A DNA stretch of 54,080 nucleotides. It comes from Desulfococcaceae bacterium. GTDB lineage: Bacteria; Desulfobacterota; Desulfobacteria; Desulfobacterales; Desulfosalsimonadaceae. The translations under genes and the position numbers were made by a program. Below the pieces are notes generated by a model that did no database searches, was not told the DNA's origin, and saw only the letters and a program-made list of their open reading frames with translations. Each line of letters opens with the position of its first letter. Position 1 is the first letter of the stretch. Below are positions 47,549 through 54,080 of this stretch, piece after piece. The DNA is taken from assembly GCA_030145385.1 (NCBI GenBank), contig JAQYVU010000020.1, positions 1 to 54,080 on the forward strand, in the 5' to 3' direction.

Positions 47549-48577
47549 ATGAGCCGGAAAAAAGTAATATTTATTTTAACATCAATATTCTTCTTACTGG
47601 TTCTTGCAATGCCAGGATACTGCAGCGAGAAACCGACATGTGCCGTCTTACTGTTTCATCCGGACATGTCTGCTTCCAATAATTTTGAGAGTCAAATGAT
47701 GTCAAATAAATATGCTCAACTATTAGACCGGTTGGACATGTTTGATGTCATTGATTTTAATAATGTGGCTGATACATTGAAAAACCAAAATGCCCTTGAT
47801 ATAGAAAAAACCTGCACAGATCTGGAATGTGCACTGAAAATCGGGAATAAATTAAATACTGATTTTGTGATCTACGGTATAAGTGGCAATGTTGGCAACC
47901 TGTTCTCACTGGATACCACCCTTGTCAATGTTGCCGGGGGCAATGAAACTCAACATGCAATTTATGATTTCGAAGGAACCCAGGAAGAGTTTGCAAAATA
48001 CGCACCTGAAGAAAATATTAAATCACTCTTTGGCATAAATGAAATACCTGCCGGAAAAGAACCTCCAGTTCCTGATATTGTAATAACCACAGAACCAGAA
48101 ATAATCATTGAAGATGAAGTCCAGGCACCGGCTGAAGAATCCAAAAAACTGCATATCGGGCCAAGACTTGGAATTGGTGCAAGTAATGACGGTATCGAAT
48201 TTGGCGGAGGATTTGAAGTTCAGTTTTCACAATTAGCGTTCCAATTTTTACTCAATGCTGATGGTTTTGCCACAGGATGTTCCTATTACCTGCACCCGGA
48301 GGGTAATTCACCGTTCATTTCGGCTGTCGGCTCCTACTATGACACTGAAAACCATGGAGTGGATGAGATCGGCCGAATTTATGGGGCTATATTAGGCTAC
48401 CGTCTGACTTTTGATACTTTCATGGACAAGGATTTTGCCAAAAATATCAATACACGCCTTGGTCTTGGCGCCGGCTATGTGAACTGGGATCAAACCGAAC
48501 TGAACAAGGAAGGTGTAAAATTTAGCGATGAAGAAATCATAGCACTTTTCGAAATTACTGTGGGATACATATTCTAA
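47549..48577 (+). CDS. Secreted CsgG/TolB-N-like plus outer-membrane beta-barrel protein
   Basis: 342 residues. A signal peptide (about 1-25) is followed by a CsgG/LpoB/TolB-N-like domain: CAVLLFHPD, then LLDRLDMFDVIDFNNV, then ECALKIGNKLNTDFVIYG. An acidic/Pro linker (about 165-205) leads to alternating strands ending GYIF, with a terminal Phe as in BAM-inserted barrels. It may sit in the outer membrane with a periplasmic sensor/scaffold head. GGGAG stands 9-10 nt before the ATG. Function unknown. Confidence 0.75.
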   Translation: MSRKKVIFILTSIFFLLVLAMPGYCSEKPTCAVLLFHPDMSASNNFESQMMSNKYAQLLDRLDMFDVIDFNNVADTLKNQNALDIEKTCTDLECALKIGNKLNTDFVIYGISGNVGNLFSLDTTLVNVAGGNETQHAIYDFEGTQEEFAKYAPEENIKSLFGINEIPAGKEPPVPDIVITTEPEIIIEDEVQAPAEESKKLHIGPRLGIGASNDGIEFGGGFEVQFSQLAFQFLLNADGFATGCSYYLHPEGNSPFISAVGSYYDTENHGVDEIGRIYGAILGYRLTFDTFMDKDFAKNINTRLGLGAGYVNWDQTELNKEGVKFSDEEIIALFEITVGYIF

Positions 48578-48626
48578 TTTCCCCGCCGTAAAATATATTG
48601 CTACTTATAAAAGATTATTAAAATTT

Positions 48627-48661
48627 AAACGTGGGTGTCATTACGGCATCCACGTTTTTTT
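48627..48661 (+). terminator. Intrinsic terminator after the beta-barrel protein gene
   Basis: Stem AAACGTGGGTG/CATCCACGTTT (one G-U pair), 8-9 nt loop, then a T run. Confidence 0.85.
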
Positions 48662-48839
48662 CTTCATTTCAAAAATAAATTTCCCACCCACCTGATAAAG
48701 CCTTAAATTCTGAATATGGGCACCATAAATGAAGTTGGTATTGACTTATCTTTATCAATTTAATAAAAAATTTTTTTGATAAATACCTGTTAAAAAAATT
48801 CACCGGTACATTTTAAAAATGTGATCCAGGAGGTTAAAT

Positions 48840-49268
48840 TTGTATTCAAAGCTTCTGATACTTCACTTTCCGAGTCGGGAAGTTGAAAAACCTGTGGTCT
48901 GTCATTTGACCAAGTATTACGATCTTACTTTTAATATTTTGAAAGCAACCATCCTTCCCCGAAGAGAAGGCATTATGGTTCTGGAGCTTTCAGGATCCAA
49001 GAAAAATTTCAAAAATGCCGTCCAATACCTTAAAGATCAGGGAGTGATTGTTAAAAATGCATCTCAGGAAATAACCCGGGACGAAAGCAAATGCATTCAT
49101 TGCGGCGCCTGCACAGCAGTCTGCCCGACAGAGGCTTTGTCCATTAGTCGTCCGGATATGTATGTCCATTTTGACAAAAAAAAATGCAGTGTCTGCGAAC
49201 TTTGTATTACCACTTGCATGACCCGGGCAATGAAAATTCAGCCTACGTCCGAATCCCTTTTTGAATGA
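48840..49268 (+). CDS. NIL-domain 2[4Fe-4S] ferredoxin
   Basis: 142 residues: a NIL domain (about 3-78; the substrate-binding fold of methionine transporters) fused to a bacterial ferredoxin. Eight cysteines in two clusters are at 85/88/91/95 (CIHCGACTAVC) and 116/119/122/126 (CSVCELCITTC). Homologues (MA1822 type) work with DUF39 proteins such as 22677-23846 in reductive homocysteine synthesis. TTG start with AGGAGG 6 nt upstream. Stop overlaps the mnmA start (ATGA), so it may also feed sulfur or electrons to tRNA thiolation (inference). Confidence 0.92.
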   Translation: MYSKLLILHFPSREVEKPVVCHLTKYYDLTFNILKATILPRREGIMVLELSGSKKNFKNAVQYLKDQGVIVKNASQEITRDESKCIHCGACTAVCPTEALSISRPDMYVHFDKKKCSVCELCITTCMTRAMKIQPTSESLFE

Positions 49269-50371
49269 AGCCTAAAATTGCCGTTGCCATAAGCGGTGGT
49301 ATTGACTCTTTAATCACTGCATTTATATTAAAAAAGAAATATAAAGATATTGTTGGTCTGCATTTTCTTACCGGTTATGAACCAAGATCTTTTCATGCAT
49401 CTGAATTAACAGCTTTTTCAAGTAAAAAAAACAATACGACCCTTTCCATCTCTGAACTGCCGGCTTCCCACCCGATTATACATATAAAAAATCAGCTTGA
49501 TATTCCGATAAAACTGATTGACTGCCGTAAATATTTTCAGAAAACCGTTGTGGATTATTTTGTTGAAAGTTACCGCAAAGGCCTGACCCCCAACCCCTGT
49601 ATGATTTGCAATCCTTTAATAAAATTTGGGATTATCTTTGATTTAGCCAGACAAATGGGAGTCTCGTATTTTGCCACCGGTCATTATGCCCGCATTATTG
49701 AAAAGAAAAATAATTTGTATCTTCTTCAAAAAGGAACAGATACTCTAAAAGATCAATCATACTTTCTTGCATTGTTACCAAAAGAAGTACTCCCCTATGT
49801 TTGTTTTCCGCTAGGTACAATGACAAAGCAACAAGTCATGGAAATGGCCGAACAAAAAAAGTTAACCCCGGTTTCAAAAAAAGAAAGCCAGGATGTCTGC
49901 TTTATTCAAAATAATAATTATGCAAAATTTATTGCATCTCAAGACGGTTTTGCCGATTCTCCGGGGATGATTACAGATCTTGATGGCCGTGTGATTGGAA
50001 ACCATCAAGGACTTCATAAATTTACAATTGGGCAGCGACGCGGCATTAACTGCCCTGCGAGTGAGCCCTATTATGTTTTAAAAATTGACATGAAACAAAA
50101 CCGTTTGATTGTTGGATTTAAAAAAGATTTATACAAAACCGGACTTTTGATAAAAAATATAAACTGGTTTATTCCAAAGCCGGAATCACCGCTAAATATT
50201 TTTGTTAAAATTCGCTATCGACATCAGGCAGCCGAAGCAACCCTGATTCCACATAATAATAACTCCGCGATTATACATTTCAAAAACCCTCAGACCGCAA
50301 TCACGCCAGGCCAGGGTGCTGTCTGTTATATTAATGATGAAGTAATCGCAGGCGGATGGATTGATGAGTAA
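49265..50371 (+). CDS. mnmA: tRNA-specific 2-thiouridylase MnmA
   Basis: 368 residues; thiolates U34 of tRNA Lys/Glu/Gln. PP-loop is SGGIDS (usual form SGGVDS). Catalytic cysteines sit in NPCMICNPLIKFG and SQDVCFI, and FATGHYARI and TIGQRRGI are present. Just after the PP-loop the sequence (GYEPRSFHASELTA) lacks the usual Cys-Cys-rich segment and is divergent. It overlaps the NIL-ferredoxin and mtaB genes at its two ends. Confidence 0.92.
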   Translation: MKPKIAVAISGGIDSLITAFILKKKYKDIVGLHFLTGYEPRSFHASELTAFSSKKNNTTLSISELPASHPIIHIKNQLDIPIKLIDCRKYFQKTVVDYFVESYRKGLTPNPCMICNPLIKFGIIFDLARQMGVSYFATGHYARIIEKKNNLYLLQKGTDTLKDQSYFLALLPKEVLPYVCFPLGTMTKQQVMEMAEQKKLTPVSKKESQDVCFIQNNNYAKFIASQDGFADSPGMITDLDGRVIGNHQGLHKFTIGQRRGINCPASEPYYVLKIDMKQNRLIVGFKKDLYKTGLLIKNINWFIPKPESPLNIFVKIRYRHQAAEATLIPHNNNSAIIHFKNPQTAITPGQGAVCYINDEVIAGGWIDE

Positions 50372-51707
50372 AGAAAGCAAAAACCCGTTCAACGTAACTG
50401 TGACGACACTCGGCTGCAAGGTAAACCGGTTTGATTCAGAGTCTATCTATGCTGAATTGAAAAAACTTAACTGCCAAAACAGTATTAACCATCAATCAAC
50501 CGATATCTGCATTATCAACACCTGCACCGTGACCGGAAAAGCTTCTATGCAGTCCAGACAAACGATTCGAAAGGCCGTACGTGACAACCCCAATGCGATT
50601 ATAATTGCAACAGGATGCTATGCCCAATCTGAACCCCTTGAACTGAAAAAGATTGAAGGTCTTGATTATGTTATCGGCAACTCTGATAAGCATCGTATCG
50701 CTCAAATCATCTCCGATTCAAATAAAATAGAAAAGCATTCATCTCCCATTATTATTCATAAAAATATCCGCAATGAAATCGAAATTCCCAAAACCATTGT
50801 TCCTTTAATTGAAAACCGGACCCGTCCATTTATCAAAATCCAGGATGGTTGTGATAATTTTTGTTCTTACTGTATCGTGCCTTACACCAGAGGCCCCAGT
50901 CGGAGTGTTCCGCCGGAAGATGTATTAACTTTAATCAGCAGCCTGCCGATATTAAAACGGGAAGAAATAGTTTTAACCGGAATTCATCTGGGCAGATACG
51001 GACTTGACCTCTCTCCGCCATGCTCTCTTTTAGATCTTCTGCAACGTGTTCATGATGCAAACAGCATTAAGCGGATCAGGCTATCATCTTTAGAACCTGT
51101 TGAACTGGCAGATGACCTTTTAAATTTTAGTGCAAAATCAGCCCGTATTTGTCATCATTTTCATATTCCGCTGCAAAGCGGAGATAAACACATTTTAAAA
51201 AAAATGAACCGACAATATGACCCGGAATTTTTTGAGCGATTAATAAATAAGATTCACCATAAAATTCCGGATGCCGCTATTGGAGTAGATATTATGGTCG
51301 GGTTTCCAGGAGAAACAAACGAAGCGTTTATGAATACATATACCCTATTGGAGTCTCTTCCGATTACATATCTCCATGTATTTCCTTTTTCATCCCGTCC
51401 GGGAACAAAAGCAAGCAAATACCCAAATCATGTGAATCCCCACATAATAAGGAAAAGACGCAATAAGCTTTTAGATTTAGGTCGCCAAAAAAAAGCAGGA
51501 TTTTACACTCAAATGATCGGTAAATCCTTAAATGTTCTAATCGAAGAAAAAAGAGAATCATCTTCAGGACTATTAACCGGTGTCAGCTCCAACTATGTTA
51601 GAGTTCTGATCGACGGTGATGACAGCCTTAAAAATAAAACTTTACCTTGCCGCATCCAAAAAATATTTAACAAGAATGCCGTTTATGGTGAGTTATGTGA
51701 TGATTGA
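50364..51707 (+). CDS. mtaB: tRNA t6A37 methylthiotransferase MtaB
   Basis: About 447 residues. The N-terminal auxiliary [4Fe-4S] cysteines are in TLGCKVNRFDS, NTCTV and TGCYAQ; the radical-SAM motif is CDNFCSYCIVPYTRGPSRS; a C-terminal TRAM-like domain follows. LGCKVN marks the MtaB clade rather than MiaB or RimO. It adds a methylthio group to t6A37. Its start lies inside the mnmA 3' end. Confidence 0.94.
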   Translation: MSKESKNPFNVTVTTLGCKVNRFDSESIYAELKKLNCQNSINHQSTDICIINTCTVTGKASMQSRQTIRKAVRDNPNAIIIATGCYAQSEPLELKKIEGLDYVIGNSDKHRIAQIISDSNKIEKHSSPIIIHKNIRNEIEIPKTIVPLIENRTRPFIKIQDGCDNFCSYCIVPYTRGPSRSVPPEDVLTLISSLPILKREEIVLTGIHLGRYGLDLSPPCSLLDLLQRVHDANSIKRIRLSSLEPVELADDLLNFSAKSARICHHFHIPLQSGDKHILKKMNRQYDPEFFERLINKIHHKIPDAAIGVDIMVGFPGETNEAFMNTYTLLESLPITYLHVFPFSSRPGTKASKYPNHVNPHIIRKRRNKLLDLGRQKKAGFYTQMIGKSLNVLIEEKRESSSGLLTGVSSNYVRVLIDGDDSLKNKTLPCRIQKIFNKNAVYGELCDD

Positions 51708-51796
51708 CGTATATTCATAGATATAATATAATTTATTTATTCATAAATTTGCCAACGCCTGATTTAGTTTAACAAAATAACCCAACGAGGTCCAAA

Positions 51797-52210
51797 ATGG
51801 AACAAGAGGACGAAAAAGACACTGTTTTATTGACTATTTCCGAACTTGCGAATGAATTGGATATCAGTACGCGAGCAATCAGGTTCTATGAAGAAAAAGG
51901 ACTGATTTTACCTAAACGGACAAAAGGGAACCACAGGGTCTATAACAAACGAGATCGCGCCAGATTAAAACTGATATTAAGAGGGAAAAGACTTGGTTAT
52001 TCCCTGGAAGAAATCTCTGAAATGATAGGGTTGGCAAACTTTAACATGGAAGAAGAACAACAGCTAAAGAAAACTTTTGCGTACGGGAAAAAAAAAATGA
52101 TAGAAATCAATGAACGGATGCAGGAATTACAGATCCTCAAAGAAGATCTTCTGGCGATCCAACAAAAAATATCAAATCGGATGGAAGAGCTTAAAATTCA
52201 GAATTCATAA
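51797..52210 (+). CDS. MerR family transcriptional regulator
   Basis: 137 residues. The N-terminal winged helix-turn-helix reads LTISELANELDISTRAIRFYEEKGLI, and YSLEEISEMIGLA continues the DNA-binding domain. A coiled coil (about 90-135) gives dimerisation; no cysteine metal site or ligand domain follows. GAGG is 6 nt before the ATG. The crotonase gene 39 nt downstream is a likely target. Confidence 0.93.
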   Translation: MEQEDEKDTVLLTISELANELDISTRAIRFYEEKGLILPKRTKGNHRVYNKRDRARLKLILRGKRLGYSLEEISEMIGLANFNMEEEQQLKKTFAYGKKKMIEINERMQELQILKEDLLAIQQKISNRMEELKIQNS

Positions 52211-52249
52211 TTCATGTTTAACTTATGATAAAATTTTGGAGATAATTTT

Positions 52250-52972
52250 ATGTCAATTATTGAATGGGAAAAAGATGAAACAGTAGCCGTTATAAAATTA
52301 AATAACGGGGAAAACAGACACAACTTAGAGTTTGCACAGACGTTTAACCGTGTACTTGATGAAGTTATTGAAGACACAGAGATTACCGCTGCAGTCATAA
52401 CATCAACCGATCAGAAATGCTGGTGCCTTGGCATTGATGTTGAATGGCTGATGAAGCAGTTTACAGAACAGAATTTTGATAACATTAAAAATTGTATGTA
52501 TGAAATGAATGAAGTCTTTAAAAAACTTCTTTTATTTCCGGTGCCCGTCATTGCCGCTATCAACGGTCATGCTTTTGGAAACGGTGCGATATTGTCCTGT
52601 GCCTGTGACTTCAGATTTATGAGATCTGATCGCGGATATTTTTGTTTTCCGGAAGTCGACTTAGGCATTCCGTTTCTGCCGGGTATGGTTGCCTTTGTTC
52701 GAAAAGCAATACCGGAATATAAGTTTAATGAAATGAAGCTGACAGGCAAAAAAGCCGGTGCTGTCGAGCTGGCCGAAACTCATATAATTGAAAAAGCATG
52801 TGCTGATGTTGATGATCTCATGAAAGAGTCACTTGCTTTTGCTAAGACATTTAATAAAAAAAGAGGAATCTTTAAAGAGCATAAAACCAGAATGCATAAA
52901 CATATTATCCAGATAATTGATACCGAAGATAAAGAATTCATCGAACCATTGTTTCTGATGGTCCAGGAATAA
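52250..52972 (+). CDS. Enoyl-CoA hydratase/isomerase family protein (isomerase-like)
   Basis: 240-residue crotonase. The oxyanion motif region NGHAFGNGAILSCACDFRF and CFPEVDLGIPFLPG are clear. The first hydratase Glu position (GGGCE in rat hydratase) reads GNGAI, so only the second Glu (PEV) remains, the pattern of delta3-delta2-enoyl-CoA isomerases. Substrate unknown. GGAG 8 nt before ATG. Next to MerR and a TetR of fatty-acid-like context. Confidence 0.88.
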   Translation: MSIIEWEKDETVAVIKLNNGENRHNLEFAQTFNRVLDEVIEDTEITAAVITSTDQKCWCLGIDVEWLMKQFTEQNFDNIKNCMYEMNEVFKKLLLFPVPVIAAINGHAFGNGAILSCACDFRFMRSDRGYFCFPEVDLGIPFLPGMVAFVRKAIPEYKFNEMKLTGKKAGAVELAETHIIEKACADVDDLMKESLAFAKTFNKKRGIFKEHKTRMHKHIIQIIDTEDKEFIEPLFLMVQE

Positions 52973-53018
52973 TAGCAGGATCGCAGTTAACAAACACAAA
53001 AAGCTGTTAAAAAGAAAA

Positions 53019-53055
53019 AGGGCGCTTCAGTTAAATCACTGAGCGCCCTATTTTT
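53019..53055. terminator. Bidirectional intrinsic terminator between convergent genes
   Basis: An 11-bp GC-rich stem (one bulged T), a short loop, T-rich sequence after it on the plus strand and A-rich before it, so it also works on the minus strand. It separates the crotonase gene from the convergent TetR gene. Confidence 0.9.
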
Positions 53056-53080
53056 ATATTTGATGATGCGGATTTATAAA

Positions 53081-53698
53081 TTAAGTAAATGCGGTCAGAT
53101 TAAAAAATTTAAGGGTTTCTTTTGCTTCCTTGATATACTCTTCCCGCTCCATTTTCATCATCGGGCGAAAAAAATTTTCTCCGGAAACAAAATTGTGAAT
53201 TGCATTCATTATTGACAAGACTTTCATTGTGGCATCTGCCGGCACATTTTTCCGGTCTTCGGCAAGCCCCATCGAATATGCAATATCATTTATATATTCA
53301 GGTACTTTAAAATCTAAAATACTGCCGTGGCGTGTTTTTGTAAAATACCTGAACAGTGTCAGGTTGGATATTTCCGGGTGTTCAAACAAATAGTCCGCCA
53401 TCTCGTCAACCGCTATTTCGATTCTTTCCCGAAGCGGCCTGCCCTTGACAATTTTTTCAACATCTATCAATTTTTGCCGTAACCCGTCAGAGACATCCAT
53501 TATCACCGCCTCGTACAAATCTCCCTTCTCCCCCCAGTGATAATACAGGGTGGATATATCAATATTGACGGCTTTTGCTATCATCCGGGTGGTGGTTCCA
53601 TGAAATCCGTACTCACCGAATATTTTCCGTGCGGCTGTAAGGATTTTTGCCTTCATTGAATCCGGATTCTGCTTTGCTTTCTCAAGTGATGATGCCAT
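53081..53698 (-). CDS. TetR/AcrR family transcriptional regulator
   Basis: 205 residues. The helix-turn-helix reads GTTTRMIAKAVNIDISTLYYHWGEKGDLY (about 33-62, split here by position). The C-terminal helical domain is unassigned. GAGG lies 8 nt before the ATG. A 20-bp palindrome sits 18 nt upstream of the start and is a likely operator. The gene divides the crotonase from a class III CoA-transferase gene, hinting at acyl-CoA metabolism. Confidence 0.92.
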   Translation of the reverse strand: MASSLEKAKQNPDSMKAKILTAARKIFGEYGFHGTTTRMIAKAVNIDISTLYYHWGEKGDLYEAVIMDVSDGLRQKLIDVEKIVKGRPLRERIEIAVDEMADYLFEHPEISNLTLFRYFTKTRHGSILDFKVPEYINDIAYSMGLAEDRKNVPADATMKVLSIMNAIHNFVSGENFFRPMMKMEREEYIKEAKETLKFFNLTAFT

Positions 53699-53715
53699 TA
53701 ATTCAGCCTCGTGAT

Positions 53716-53735
53716 TGAATATTTGATAATATTCA
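53716..53735. promoter_or_regulatory. Candidate TetR operator (TGAATATT-N4-AATATTCA)
   Basis: A perfect 8-bp inverted repeat with a 4-bp spacer directly upstream of the TetR gene. Length, symmetry and place are typical of TetR autoregulation. Confidence 0.6.
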
Positions 53736-53742
53736 TATATTT

Positions 53743-53766
53743 ATGTTTTTATGTTTTTATGTTTTT
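53743..53766. repeat. Three tandem copies of ATGTTTTT
   Basis: Exact 8-bp tandem repeat next to the TetR operator candidate. It may be slippage-prone or part of the promoter spacing. Confidence 0.55.
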
Positions 53767-53938
53767 AAAATTATACAAAAAACTTTAAAATAATCTGTAA
53801 ATTCGGAAAAAGTCAATTTCTTTAACGTAAAAAAATATGTCAAAGCCATAACAGAAAAAAGCTGAAAAATTTTCAAAGTTAGAAGAAGAAACAGAATATA
53901 CGGGTCATAAAAAATTGTCTTCAGTCGTTCGGGCATTA

Positions 53939-54080
53939 TTATATAACCCCCAGTGCCTCAAACTCCTTTATTTTATTAACCGAATAACCAATTTCCTTTA
54001 GCAGTGAAATTGTATTTTCCCCAAACGACGGCGGCAGCGTCCGCACGGACCCCGGCGTGTCGCTTAATTTTATGGGGACA
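53939..54080 (-). CDS. CoA-transferase family III (CaiB/BaiF), C-terminal fragment
   Basis: Only the last 47 codons are in the window. Translation gives PIKLSDTPGSV, LPPSFGENT, then LLKEIGYSVNKIKEFEALGVI and a stop. The P-x-KLSxTPG, GExT and ELGYSxxxI...GVI pattern is that of class III CoA-transferase C-termini. The gene body lies beyond the right edge. Confidence 0.8.
   Translation of the reverse strand, partial: VPIKLSDTPGSVRTLPPSFGENTISLLKEIGYSVNKIKEFEALGVI

Noticed and set aside
1-54080. CRISPR arrays, insertion sequences, prophage or integrase
   Set aside because: No regular spaced repeats, transposase or phage-like genes were seen on either strand.

Overview
The window reads as a chromosomal segment of a Gram-negative, anaerobic Desulfobacterota bacterium, most likely a propionate- or fatty-acid-oxidising sulfate reducer of the Desulfobacterales. 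The reasons are a complete succinate/methylmalonyl-CoA pathway cluster with a diheme succinate dehydrogenase, LPS synthesis and export genes, a DUF39-type homocysteine synthesis gene with its NIL-ferredoxin partner, and a mitochondrial-type elongation factor G. This placement is inference from gene content; no rRNA gene is present. No CRISPR array, insertion sequence, prophage or integrase was seen.

Layout. (1) 1-12.4 kb, minus strand: mce, mcm, meaB, mmdA (12S-like), a 77-aa accessory protein, a fused 5S-1.3S-like biotin carboxyltransferase, sucC, sucD, sdhC and sdhA (cut by the left edge). A TetR gene sits upstream at 12.5-13.1 kb. Read in transcription order these enzymes link propionyl-CoA to fumarate, with transcarboxylation to or from pyruvate/oxaloacetate and ATP made at succinyl-CoA ligase. 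(2) 13.1-25.3 kb, minus strand: a GAF-PilB/GspE ATPase, a small membrane protein, an ABC-F ATPase, an NtrC-type regulator, pyrC-pyrB, lepB, the homocysteine gene and an M23 peptidase. (3) 25.5-38.5 kb, plus strand: kdsA-kdsC-lptC-lptA-lptB-rpoN-hpf-ptsN-rapZ-EIIA(Man)-rimI-gapA, then tpiA-secG-tRNA-Leu(GAG), then a class III-like phaC, hslO and a small ORF. (4) 38.5-42.05 kb, minus strand: a PilZ protein, a glutaredoxin, a GCS2-type glutamate-cysteine ligase-like protein and an AsnB-type amidotransferase. (5) 42.05-48.8 kb, plus strand, with very AT-rich spacers: a free-standing cereblon-type CULT protein, an unrecognised secreted protein, an spdEFG1/mtEFG1-like EF-G, a P-loop ATPase and a secreted CsgG/TolB-N-like plus beta-barrel protein. 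(6) 48.8-53 kb, plus strand: a sulfur operon (NIL-ferredoxin, mnmA, mtaB), then a MerR regulator with a crotonase. (7) 53-54 kb, minus strand: a TetR regulator with a clear palindromic operator, and the C-terminus of a class III CoA-transferase.

The items most worth a second look are the bacterial CULT protein, with human cereblon's pocket spacing preserved; the DUF39/NIL-ferredoxin pair and the coupling of that ferredoxin to tRNA thiolation genes; the transcarboxylase-like set with an extra small subunit; the GCS2-AsnB-glutaredoxin cluster; and two unusual palindromic DNA elements (about 4541-4699 and 13221-13279).
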